Shown piece after piece: positions 1 to 7,895 of a stretch of DNA of 64,000 bases. The notes below the pieces were generated by a model that was not told the DNA's origin, made no database searches, and was given only the letters and a program-made list of their open reading frames with translations. Each line of letters starts with the position of its first letter. Positions within the stretch are counted from its first letter, which is position 1. The DNA is taken from NCBI RefSeq assembly GCF_002754375.1, contig NZ_PEFF01000001.1, positions 868,001-932,000 of the forward strand, written 5' to 3'. The translations under genes and the position numbers were made by a program. The stretch is from Variovorax sp. 54 (GTDB lineage: Bacteria > Pseudomonadota > Gammaproteobacteria > Burkholderiales > Burkholderiaceae_C).

Positions 1-617
1 GACGTGACGATGATCGGCACCTCGCCGCTCACCACCGCCAGCGCGGTGGCGCTGCCGCCGCGGTAGGGCACGTGGTTGAAGCGCACGCCCGCCCGCGACT
101 GCAGCAGCGCCGCGGCCAGGTGCATGCCGCTGCCGTTGCCGCCCGAGCCGTAGTCGATGGTGCCGGGCGCGGCCTTGGCCTTCTTCATCAGCTCCTGCAC
201 GGTGGCGAACTTCGCGTTGGGGTTGGCGATGATCGCGAACGGGCTCTGCGCCACCATCGAGATCATCGTGAAGTCATTCACTGCGTCATACGGCAGCGCG
301 CCGTACAGGCTGGGCGCCGCCGCATGGCCGGAGGCCATGAGAAAGAGCGTGTAGCCGTCGGGTGCGCTGCGCGCCACGTAGCGCGCGGCCATCGTGCCGC
401 CCGCGCCCGGCTTCGCCTCGACGATGGCCGACTGCTTGAAGTGCTCGTGGAACTGTGCCGCCAGCAGGCGCGCCAGGTGGTCGATGGGACCGCCCGGCGC
501 GAAGCCGTGCACGATGCGCACCGGCCGGTTCGGCCAGGTGTCAGCGGCCTGCGCGTGCGAGGCCACGGCGCCCAGTTGCAGCGCGGCGAACGCGAAGAGT
601 CTCAGTATTTTTTTCAT
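1..617 (-). CDS. Bug/TctC-family periplasmic solute-binding protein, 3' end outside window
   Basis: The visible N-terminal 205 residues begin MKKILRLFAFAALQLG, a typical Sec signal peptide ending near SHAQA. They continue with WPNRPVRIVHGFAPGGPID and PGAGGTMAARYVA, which are hallmarks of the Bug (TctC) receptor family. These proteins bind small carboxylates in the periplasm, either for tripartite tricarboxylate transporters or as orphan sensors. The gene is 38 bp downstream of the amidohydrolase on the same strand, so the two probably form one transcript and the ligand may be a substrate or product of that enzyme. The C-terminal third lies outside the window. The ligand cannot be read from sequence. 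Confidence 0.9.
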   Translation of the reverse strand, partial: MKKILRLFAFAALQLGAVASHAQAADTWPNRPVRIVHGFAPGGPIDHLARLLAAQFHEHFKQSAIVEAKPGAGGTMAARYVARSAPDGYTLFLMASGHAAAPSLYGALPYDAVNDFTMISMVAQSPFAIIANPNAKFATVQELMKKAKAAPGTIDYGSGGNGSGMHLAAALLQSRAGVRFNHVPYRGGSATALAVVSGEVPIIVT

Positions 618-655
618 GATGGGGTTCAGAGGATCGGGCGTGCGGCCTCAGCGCC

Positions 656-2074
656 TCAGACGAACTTGATGCTGGCGGCCTGGGCCCCCACGCGCTCCTG
701 CGCTTCCACCAGCCGGGCCTTGAGGTTCGCCCAATCGACACCGAGCATCTTGCCGTGCCGCTTGCGCGCCTTGCCGGCGATCCACACGCTGTCGACGTCG
801 GGCGTGCCCGCAAAGGTGACAACACGGTCCGCGAGGCTGCCGGCCATGCCGAAGCCGATGCGGTCGGTGCTCAGCAGCACGAGGTCGGCGCGCTTGCCGA
901 CGGTGATGGTGCCCGTCACGCCGCCCAGCCGCACCGCCTGCGCGCCCATCGAGGTGGCGAAGTCCAGGATGTCTTCCGACGTGTACCGGCCGACGTACCC
1001 GCGGCATTCGGGGTCGAGGTACAGGCTCCAGAACGTGGCGCGGATGTGCTCGAAGTAATCGCCCGTGAGCGCCAGCGAGATGTCGATGCCCATGCCCGTG
1101 GGCACACCGGCCGCGCGTGCGCGCCCGTGCACCGACGGACCCTTGCTCGGCGACATCACGTACGGAAACTCGCCCATCGCGGTCGCGCAGATCATGCCGC
1201 CGGTGTCGCGCAGCATCTTCAGTTCTTCCGACGTGAGCCGGTTGGCGTGCGTGGCCTGGTAGTCGGGGCCGAGCAGGCCGGCTTCGTGCAGGTCGGGCAT
1301 GCCCGAATCGCGATGGCCCATCACGCCCGGTGCGTGCGGCCGCTCAGGCTTGTGGATGTGGGCCGCGAGCATCTTCACGCCCATGCCGCGCGCACGCGTC
1401 CACTCCTTGCGGATGTCGTCGATGCGGCTGCCGTTGTTGCCGCTCGGTGCCAGGCCGAGTTGCAGCAGCGCCGTGCTGTCGGAGAACAACTCTTTCTGCA
1501 GCCGTTCGGCGGTCTTCCAATGCGACTCGTTGGTCATCGCGATGCGCTCGCCGTCGGCCTTGGCGAGCGACACGGTGTCGCCCGGCTTGTACGAAGACGA
1601 CACGCCGAGCTGGAAGGCGAACCAGCCGGCGATGCCCGAGTCGCGCAGGCCTTGCGCGGCGGCCATGGCGCGGTCTTCGCTGGGCTGGCCGTGCGCGTAG
1701 TCGAGCACCGTGGTCACGCCGGAGTCGATGGCCTGCAGGCCGCCGATCAGTTCCGCGAGGTAGTTGTCCTCGGGCGTCATCGACACGATCGTGCGCATCT
1801 TCCACTGCTGGTAGTACGGCGCGTACTCGGCCGGGCGCGTTTTCACCAGGCGGCCCATGTCGATGATTTCCCAGACGTGGCGGTGGCCGTCGATCAGGCC
1901 CGGCATGAGGACCATGCCTTTCGCATCGATGACTTCGGCGTCGGGCGGCGCCTGCAGGTTCGGGCCAACGGCGGCAATGCGGTCGCCGTCGATCAGCAGG
2001 TCACTGCCGTGCAGGTCTCCGAGCTTGGGGTCTCGCGTCAGGATGCTGGCGTTCTTGATCAGTGTGTGCGTCAT
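656..2074 (-). CDS. Cytosolic metal-dependent amidohydrolase (TRZ/ATZ-like)
   Basis: This 472-residue protein has an N-terminal beta segment, the metal-binding GLIDGHRHVWE motif (His64 and His66), later histidines in AAHIH and ATHANRL, and a C-terminal TITVGKRADLVLL strand. That layout is normal for the amidohydrolase superfamily. Members hydrolyse C-N or C-Cl bonds of cyclic or aromatic amides and deaminate ring compounds; the substrate here is unknown. There is no signal peptide, so it should be cytosolic. It is strikingly similar along its whole length to the exported paralogue at 3208-4785; both share blocks such as DNYLAELIGGLQAIDSGVTT (in the paralogue the S is A). Its leader also resembles the paralogue's leader. 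It probably heads a two-gene unit with the downstream Bug receptor. Confidence 0.88.
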   Translation of the reverse strand: MTHTLIKNASILTRDPKLGDLHGSDLLIDGDRIAAVGPNLQAPPDAEVIDAKGMVLMPGLIDGHRHVWEIIDMGRLVKTRPAEYAPYYQQWKMRTIVSMTPEDNYLAELIGGLQAIDSGVTTVLDYAHGQPSEDRAMAAAQGLRDSGIAGWFAFQLGVSSSYKPGDTVSLAKADGERIAMTNESHWKTAERLQKELFSDSTALLQLGLAPSGNNGSRIDDIRKEWTRARGMGVKMLAAHIHKPERPHAPGVMGHRDSGMPDLHEAGLLGPDYQATHANRLTSEELKMLRDTGGMICATAMGEFPYVMSPSKGPSVHGRARAAGVPTGMGIDISLALTGDYFEHIRATFWSLYLDPECRGYVGRYTSEDILDFATSMGAQAVRLGGVTGTITVGKRADLVLLSTDRIGFGMAGSLADRVVTFAGTPDVDSVWIAGKARKRHGKMLGVDWANLKARLVEAQERVGAQAASIKFV

Positions 2075-2174
2075 GTCTCACTCGGGGTTTCAAAGGGTCC
2101 GAGGATGTTGACGATTTCGTTTCGATCAATAAACGGCGTCCAAAGAAAGAAATGATTTCTTGAAAGGAAAAAAT
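2072..2174. repeat. Left arm of ~100-bp imperfect inverted repeat flanking the LysR gene
   Basis: Read from the amidohydrolase start codon outward, this arm matches the reverse complement of 3108-3210 over its whole length at roughly 70% by eye. It includes an exact 16-base core, GTCCGAGGATGTTGAC, at 2098-2113. It contains the leader of the minus-strand amidohydrolase, and the LysR stop codon abuts its inner edge. It probably carries the promoter and the operator for the LysR protein, and it looks like a duplicated control region. Confidence 0.75.
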
Positions 2175-3107
2175 CTAGACCACTGCCGCCGCGTCTTCCG
2201 CTTCGAGCTGCCACTGGCTGTCGGCCGCAAAACTGCGCGCCACGAAGTTCACGAACTCGCGCACCTTCGGAGAGGGCCGGCGCGGCTGCGGGAACACGGC
2301 GAACAGCGTGCGCGGTTCGGGCACCACGCCGGGCAGCACGGTGTGCAGGTTGCCGTCGACCAGATGGCCCGTCACCAGGAACGCGGGCAGCAGGCCGATG
2401 CCCGCGCCGGCGAGCAATGCCTCGCGCAGCACGAGGCTGTTGTTGCAGCGGCAGTTGCCGCCGACGCGCACCGTGCGTTCGCTGCCGGCTTCGGTGAAGC
2501 GCCACTCGTCGGGCGTCTGGCCGCGCGTGTAGACCAGGCAGTTGTGGCGCACGAGGTCCGCCAGTGCTTCGGGCGCACCGCGTGTCGCCAGGTAGGCCGG
2601 TGCGGCGACCAGCATGCGCGGCATCTTCGCGATGGCGCGGGTGGCACCGGTCGCGTCCTTCACGTGGTCGGCAATGAACAGCGCCACATCGACGCCCTCT
2701 TCCGCCGGATCGACGAAGCGATCGTTGAGCGTCATGTCGATCGTCACCTCGGGAAAGCCGGCCAGGAAATCCGCCACCGTGCGGCCCAGGTGCGCCGTGC
2801 CGAGCGACACCGGCGCGCGCACTTTCAGCAGGCCGCGCGGCGTGGTCTGCAGCTGGCCAGCAGACTTCTCGGCCTCCTCCACGTCGTCGAGGATGCGCAC
2901 GCACTTGTCGTAGTAGCTGCGCCCGGCATCGGTGAGGTTGATGCGCCGCGTGGTGCGCGCCAGCAGCGGCGTGCCGATGTGGTTTTCGAGCGCCGCCACG
3001 TACTTGCTCACCGACGCGTTGGACATGCGCATCTGCTCAGCGGCGACCGTGAAACTGCCGCGCTCGACCACCTTGCGGAACACACACATGGCCGTGAGGC
3101 GGTCCAT
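2175..3107 (-). CDS. LysR-family transcriptional regulator
   Basis: The 310-residue protein starts MDRLTAMCVFRKVVERGSF and has the winged helix-turn-helix segment FTVAAEQMRMSNASVSKYVA near residues 20-40. The typical LysR/CrgA-like effector-binding domain (PRGLLKVRAPVSLG onward) follows. It lies between two paralogous amidohydrolase genes, one downstream on the same strand and one divergent, with similar leaders on both. It is therefore the likely regulator of both. In LysR families the co-inducer is usually a pathway intermediate. Its start is preceded by GAGAGGAAAG, a usable ribosome-binding site. Confidence 0.9.
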   Translation of the reverse strand: MDRLTAMCVFRKVVERGSFTVAAEQMRMSNASVSKYVAALENHIGTPLLARTTRRINLTDAGRSYYDKCVRILDDVEEAEKSAGQLQTTPRGLLKVRAPVSLGTAHLGRTVADFLAGFPEVTIDMTLNDRFVDPAEEGVDVALFIADHVKDATGATRAIAKMPRMLVAAPAYLATRGAPEALADLVRHNCLVYTRGQTPDEWRFTEAGSERTVRVGGNCRCNNSLVLREALLAGAGIGLLPAFLVTGHLVDGNLHTVLPGVVPEPRTLFAVFPQPRRPSPKVREFVNFVARSFAADSQWQLEAEDAAAVV

Positions 3108-3210
3108 ATTCTTTCCTCTCTGGAAAACAGTTTTTTCTCCGGGCGATATTTATTGTCAAAAATGAAAATGTCAACATCCTCGGACTCTTACAACCACGGA
3201 ACGAGACATG
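3108..3210. repeat. Right arm of inverted repeat; divergent LysR/amidohydrolase control region
   Basis: This is the intergenic region between the divergent LysR gene and the exported amidohydrolase. It carries the exact 16-base core GTCAACATCCTCGGAC (3170-3185), the inverse of the core in the left arm. The A/T-rich tract before it (TTTATTGTCAAAAATGAAAA) also matches its left-arm counterpart. The conserved core, at the same distance from both amidohydrolase start codons, is the best operator candidate. Confidence 0.75.
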
Positions 3211-4785
3211 ACCCCACCCAAGATCGCCCCGCCTTCGGGCTCGGCGCCACCGGCCGGATTGACCCGCAAGGCTTTCCTCGGACTGTCGGCCAGCGCAGCC
3301 GCCGCGGCGGCCTTTGCCCCGCAGGCCATGGCGCAAACACCGAAGCCCGCTGCGTCGCCACGCGGCCCCGCGCGGCGCACACTGATCCGCGGCGCCGACC
3401 TGCTCACGATGGACCCGCTGAACAAGGAGCTGCAGGCGACCGACGTGCTGATCGAGAACGGCAAGATCGCAGCCATCGGCAAGCGCCTGCCCGCCGGCGA
3501 TGCCGAAGTGATCGAGGCGCGCGGCATGATCCTGATGCCCGGCATGATCGACGGCCACCGCCACATGTGGCACGGCCTGGATGCGGGCCGCATCGTCAAG
3601 GCCGAACCGAATGCCTACGCCAAGGGCTACATCGGCTGGCAGCGGCGCACCATGGCCTGCATGACGCCCGAGGACAACTACCTCGCGGAACTGATCGGGG
3701 GCCTGCAGGCCATCGACGCGGGCGTGACGACCGTGCTCGATTACGCGCATGGCCAGCCCACTGAAGAGAAAGCGCTGGCCGCGGCGCGCGGCGTCAAGGA
3801 CTCGGGCGTGGCCGGCTGGTTCACCTTCCAGCTCGGGCGCGCAACCGCCTTCGGGCCGGGCTCGACGATCTCGACGGCGCGCGTGCATGCCGACCTCAAC
3901 ACGACCACCGAAACCAACTGGAAGACCGTCGAGCGCCTGCAGAAGGAGTTGTTCTCCGACAGCAACGGCCTGCTGCAACTGGGCCTGGCGCCGTCGAATG
4001 CCACCGGCCGCGCCGTGGCCGAGGTGCGCAAGGAATGGGAGCGTGCCCGCGCCACCGGCGTGAAGATGATTGCCGCGCACGTGCACAAGACGGCGCAGCC
4101 GCAGCCCGCCGGCACCATCGGCCACCGCGGCTCCGGCATCGTCGACCTGCACGAGGCGGGGCTGCTCGGGCCCGACTACCACGCCTCGCACGGCAACCGC
4201 CTCACCGACGATGAGCTCAAGATGCTGCGCGACACCGGCGGCATGCTCTGTGCCACGGTGGTCGGCGAGTTCCCCTACATGATGACGCCGCACCTCATGG
4301 CCTCCGCGCACGGCCGCGCGCGCCATGCCGGCGTGGCCACCGGCATCGGCATCGACGTGAACTCGGTGCTGCAGCAGGACTACTTCGAGCACGTGCGCTG
4401 CGCGTTCCTCAGCCTCTTTCTCGAGCCCGAGGGCCGCGAGATCGTGCGCAACTACAAGTCGGAAGACTCGCTCGACTTCGCCACCGCGCTCGGCGCCAGG
4501 GCCGTGCGGCTGGGCGACGTCACGGGCAGCCTCACGGTCGGCAAGCGCGCCGACCTGGTGCTGCTGCGCACCGACCGCATCGGCTTCGCCATGCTGGGCA
4601 GCCTGGCCGACCGGGTGATGAACTTCGCCTCGCAGGCCGACGTCGACAGCGTGTGGGTCGCTGGCAAAGCGCGCAAGCGGCACGGAAAGATGCTCGGCGT
4701 CGACTGGGCGAAGCTCAAGGCCCAGCAGGTGGCCGCGCAGCAGCGCATCGGGCCGCAGCAGGCCAGCATCACCTTCACGACCTAG
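3208..4785 (+). CDS. Exported amidohydrolase paralogue with Tat-like signal
   Basis: The 525-residue protein carries an extra N-terminal leader compared with the paralogue at 656-2074. It reads LTRKAFLGLSASAAAAAAF and ends in AMAQ. The RK pair followed by a hydrophobic stretch resembles a Tat signal, although the classical twin arginine is RK here. The mature part keeps the metal motif GMIDGHRHMWH, AAHVHK, ASHGNRLT and GIGIDVNSVL, and ends in TVGKRADLVLL. A periplasmic location would put this enzyme with the porin just downstream and the Bug receptor at the left edge. That suggests hydrolysis of an imported amide before uptake. The substrate is unknown. Confidence 0.87.
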   Translation: MTPPKIAPPSGSAPPAGLTRKAFLGLSASAAAAAAFAPQAMAQTPKPAASPRGPARRTLIRGADLLTMDPLNKELQATDVLIENGKIAAIGKRLPAGDAEVIEARGMILMPGMIDGHRHMWHGLDAGRIVKAEPNAYAKGYIGWQRRTMACMTPEDNYLAELIGGLQAIDAGVTTVLDYAHGQPTEEKALAAARGVKDSGVAGWFTFQLGRATAFGPGSTISTARVHADLNTTTETNWKTVERLQKELFSDSNGLLQLGLAPSNATGRAVAEVRKEWERARATGVKMIAAHVHKTAQPQPAGTIGHRGSGIVDLHEAGLLGPDYHASHGNRLTDDELKMLRDTGGMLCATVVGEFPYMMTPHLMASAHGRARHAGVATGIGIDVNSVLQQDYFEHVRCAFLSLFLEPEGREIVRNYKSEDSLDFATALGARAVRLGDVTGSLTVGKRADLVLLRTDRIGFAMLGSLADRVMNFASQADVDSVWVAGKARKRHGKMLGVDWAKLKAQQVAAQQRIGPQQASITFTT

Positions 4786-4950
4786 CGCACAACGCAGGCC
4801 CCCTCGGCCTGCTGGCCTGCAGGCGCTGCGTGACGTCTTCGTCGCGCGCGCCCTCTTCACCTCCGCTCACTGAACACCTCCGTGCAGCCCGCTCCCGGGC
4901 TGTCGTGGCGCCGCTCGTCCTGCGCCTTCCCACTTTCTGGAATTCATGCA

Positions 4951-6156
4951 ATGAACAAGTCCCTGATTGCCCTGGCCACCGTCTCCCTGGCCAGTGCTGC
5001 TTCGGCCCAATCCTCGGTCACCGTCTTCGGTGTGATCGATGCGATGGTCAGCAGTTATTCGAACCGCTCGGAAGACCCACACGGCCTCACGCCCGCGGTG
5101 ACCGTGCGCCGCACCGCCCTCGGGCACTCCGGCTACAGCACCAGCCGCCTGGGCTTTCGCGGCACCGAAGACCTGGGCGGCGGCCTGGCCACCAGCTTCT
5201 GGCTCGAAGCCCCGATCACCAATGACGACGGCGCCATGGGCATCGCGAACTTCTCGCGCCGCTCGACCGTGAGCCTCTCGGGCGGCTTCGGCGAGATCCG
5301 CCTCGGCCGCGACTTCACGCCGACCTTCTGGAACGACACGCTGTTCGACCCGATCAACACCAACGGCGCCGGCGGCAACCTGATCCTCGCTGCCAACACC
5401 GCCTTCGCGGGCAACGCGAACTACGTGCGGGCGAGCAATTCCATCGGCTACTTCCTGCCGCCGAACCTTGGTGGATTTCACGGGCAGCTGCAGTACGCGC
5501 TGCACGAGCGCGACAGCTACGACCCCGGCACCGCGACGCCGCCGGGCGCGCATCCGATCACGGGCGCACGCAATCCTGGCGCGGTCGCTCCCTCGCGCGC
5601 AGGCCGCTACATCGGCGGGCGTCTTGGCTACGCGAACGGACCGCTGCAACTGGCCGCGGCCTACGGCGACAGCACCGTCGCCGACAACTACTACGCTGGC
5701 AGCACCGACTCGGTGAAGACGATGAACCTCGGCGCCTCGTACCACTTCGGCAGCGTGAAGCTCTTCGGCGAATGGTCGCGCTCGCGGCATGCGCGCGACC
5801 TTGCGCAGCCCGCGCTCGGCGGCGGCCTGCGCAAGGTGGACCTCGAGGGCTACGTCGTCGGCGTCACCGTGCCCGTCGGCGCCGGGCTGATCCGCGCCGC
5901 GTACTCGCACGTCACCTACGACCAGGACAACACCGGCGCACCCTTCGCCGTGACGAAGAACCCGAAGGCCGGCAAGCTGGCGCTGGGCTACGTGCACAAC
6001 CTGTCGAAGCGCACCGCGCTGTATGCGACCGTGGGCCACGTGCGCAACAAGAACGGCGCGGCGCTCACCACGGGCGGGCCGGCTTTCGTGCAGACCGCGG
6101 GGCTCACGCCGAAGACCTCCACCGGCTACGACTTCGGCATTCGCCACGCCTTCTAG
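4951..6156 (+). CDS. Gram-negative trimeric porin (OmpC-like, Porin_4)
   Basis: The start chosen is MNKSLIALATVSLASAASAQ, a clean Sec signal with an AxA cleavage site, rather than an upstream in-frame start. The mature protein begins SSVTVFGVIDAMVSSYSNRS and contains GFRGTEDLGGGLATSFWLE and VSLSGGFGEIRLGRDFTPTF. It ends in a C-terminal beta strand with terminal Phe (DFGIRHAF), as required for BAM-dependent outer-membrane assembly. At 401 residues it is a little longer than the usual 350-390. It is a general diffusion pore of the betaproteobacterial type and sits directly after the exported amidohydrolase. Confidence 0.93.
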   Translation: MNKSLIALATVSLASAASAQSSVTVFGVIDAMVSSYSNRSEDPHGLTPAVTVRRTALGHSGYSTSRLGFRGTEDLGGGLATSFWLEAPITNDDGAMGIANFSRRSTVSLSGGFGEIRLGRDFTPTFWNDTLFDPINTNGAGGNLILAANTAFAGNANYVRASNSIGYFLPPNLGGFHGQLQYALHERDSYDPGTATPPGAHPITGARNPGAVAPSRAGRYIGGRLGYANGPLQLAAAYGDSTVADNYYAGSTDSVKTMNLGASYHFGSVKLFGEWSRSRHARDLAQPALGGGLRKVDLEGYVVGVTVPVGAGLIRAAYSHVTYDQDNTGAPFAVTKNPKAGKLALGYVHNLSKRTALYATVGHVRNKNGAALTTGGPAFVQTAGLTPKTSTGYDFGIRHAF

Positions 6157-6328
6157 CGGGGGATCGGGGCGCCTCGGAACCGGCACCGCGAGGTGCCCTA
6201 AAACATCAGCGCCAACGCGGTTGATCCAGACGCGCACAATGCTCGCCGGGCGGCCATGCCAGGGGTCGCCAGCCACCCGGCACAAGCGGGTACGCCGCCC
6301 TCCTGCCTGGCATCGACGGAACGACACC

Positions 6329-6556
6329 ATGAGCGCACTGCACATGTTTCTACCGGTCTCCGAGCCCGCGCGCAGCGAGGCGTTGGCACTGTTCATCAAG
6401 ACACACCACGTACCCCGCCATCTCGTGAGAGGCATCTCGCGCAAGATGCCGGACGACTGCGGACCGCCCGCGCCGATTCGCACCACCACGCAGGAGCTGC
6501 CGCCCGCGCCTGCGCAGGCATCCGCCGCATCGGCGGCATCGACGGCATTGGCCTAA
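6329..6556 (+). CDS. Small hypothetical protein
   Basis: This 75-codon reading frame starts MSALHMFLPVSEPARSEALA and ends in a low-complexity Pro/Ala tail (LPPAPAQASAASAAS). No family is recognised. Its stop overlaps the end of the convergent small secreted protein by 4 bp. The Ala/Pro-rich tail could be a by-product of high GC, so the gene call is weak. Confidence 0.3.
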   Translation: MSALHMFLPVSEPARSEALALFIKTHHVPRHLVRGISRKMPDDCGPPAPIRTTTQELPPAPAQASAASAASTALA

Positions 6557-6903
6557 GGCTCGCAGACAGCAAAGAAGACAGCCCGCGTCTCGCCCGCCGT
6601 GCACAGGGCGCGCGTGTGCGCGCCCTTCTTCCAGAGAAACTTGCAGGCGCCCACGCCGGTGCCCGCGCACGCCACCATCTCGGGCCTGTTGACGCAGCGC
6701 GCGTCGTAGGCGCTGCACCTGTCGGCGTCGGGGGCGTGGTACGGCTTCCACCCCGCCTGGATCATCCGCGCGCGCACCGCGCCGTAGTCTTCGCCCTTCG
6801 TCATGCGAGGCAGGTCGCCGGTCGCCGATGCGGACGGCACCAGGAGACACATGGCCATACAGAAGGCCAGGAAGCGGGTCACGCGCTTCGGAATATTCGA
6901 CAT
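6553..6903 (-). CDS. Small secreted cysteine-containing hypothetical protein
   Basis: The start chosen is MSNIPKRVTRFLAFCMAMCL, a signal peptide ending around SASA, and gives 116 residues. The mature part contains TKGEDYGAVRARMIQAGWKP followed by five cysteines in DRCSAYDARC, MVACAGTG, GVGACKFLW and ALCTAG, plus one more Cys near the end. This suggests a disulfide-stabilised periplasmic protein. The sequence looks like a conserved hypothetical family of Comamonadaceae, with no known function. It is a single-gene unit convergent with the preceding small frame. Confidence 0.7.
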   Translation of the reverse strand: MSNIPKRVTRFLAFCMAMCLLVPSASATGDLPRMTKGEDYGAVRARMIQAGWKPYHAPDADRCSAYDARCVNRPEMVACAGTGVGACKFLWKKGAHTRALCTAGETRAVFFAVCEP

Positions 6904-7158
6904 GTCGGCGGCTCCTGTCCAAAAAACAAACCGTGCGGGCCATGGCCCGGCCTTCGTGATTTTCGATGACGGCGGTGACGGCGATGGCAAGACCGAATTT
7001 CTCCGTCCGCGCCGAAACGGCGCACCTCATAACCCAACAATCGGTCACACTGGCGACATCACGAAAAGGATGTTCGCGTTGTTGCGACATACTTCACGTA
7101 TGCGAATTAATCACATCGAAGCCAGCTCTCCATCGATGCGCTCGTTTCGTGGCCGCCC

Positions 7159-7626
7159 ATGACCGAATTGCGGGTCAGCTGGGAGCACACCTTTCCCGAC
7201 GACGGATCGAAACTCGTCGTGCATTCGAACTGGATTTCCAACACCCCCGCCACGCTGGCCTACCTCGAGGCCCTGATCGCGCGGGTCTCGGAGATGGAGT
7301 CCGCACCCCACTGCGTTTTCGAAAAACGCAAGGCGGTTCCCTCGCGGTCGTTGCCGCCCGACGTCGGGACCTTCACCTCGGCGGAGTTCTGGAAAGTGGC
7401 CGGGCTTTTGCACCTGCAAGCCACCCCCTCGCTCGCTGCTGCGCGGCTGGTGCTGGTCGAGGGCATGCGGCCCGCGAAGGCGGCCCGGCAGCTCAACACG
7501 AGCCCGCAGGCGCTGACCAACACCCTGCGAAAAATCCGCACGGAGCGGGCGACCTCCTCCCGGCTGGGAAGGCTGCCCACCGATCCGCCGCCGCCCTCCG
7601 ACGATGCCGCGCCAGTGACACCGTGA
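7159..7626 (+). CDS. TrfB/KorA-like DNA-binding domain protein
   Basis: The 155-residue protein has an unrecognised N-terminal 65 residues (possibly an adaptor or dimerisation part). A segment then reads FTSAEFWKVAGLLHLQATPS, LAAARLVLVEGMRPAKAARQ and LNTSPQALTNTLRKI. That matches the layout of the TrfB/KorA helix-turn-helix of plasmid repressors (AARxVLVxGxxxAxxAxxLxxSxxAVxxxVxRI). A role as a transcriptional repressor or nucleoid-related protein is inferred. No partner gene is adjacent. The C-terminus is a Pro-rich tail (LPTDPPPPSDDAAP). Confidence 0.6.
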   Translation: MTELRVSWEHTFPDDGSKLVVHSNWISNTPATLAYLEALIARVSEMESAPHCVFEKRKAVPSRSLPPDVGTFTSAEFWKVAGLLHLQATPSLAAARLVLVEGMRPAKAARQLNTSPQALTNTLRKIRTERATSSRLGRLPTDPPPPSDDAAPVTP

Positions 7627-7895
7627 TCGTGCGGCCGTAGCCACCCGGCGCCACGTACTGGCGGACGGTATGCGGCCGTAGACGGTGTCGTTGCGCGGCG
7701 CGACCCTCGTGTGGAGACGCGTCGCGCAAGGTGCTATGCGCCGTCGGTGGACGCGTCGCATCGACGGGCGCGTTGCGGCGCAATCAACTTGCATCGGCAC
7801 GGTCAATCCCGTACGCTGGCCCGACGTCCACGCGCTGCACCCGAGCCCCTGCGGGCCGCCGGGCCGGCCTTGCGAAGGCGCAAAGGAGACCAGCC
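7627..7895. other. 269-bp intergenic region before the EF-G-like gene
   Basis: No gene is visible. The segment holds two copies of the decamer GCGGCCGTAG (near 7631 and 7671). At its right end is the ribosome-binding site AAGGAG at 7883-7888, which fixes the start of the next gene. Confidence 0.5.

Noticed and set aside
3037..4860. A 607-codon open frame on the minus strand opposite the exported amidohydrolase
   Set aside because: Its translation is Ala/Arg/His-rich and lacks any motif. The plus strand has complete amidohydrolase motifs. Long antisense frames are a normal by-product of high-GC coding DNA.
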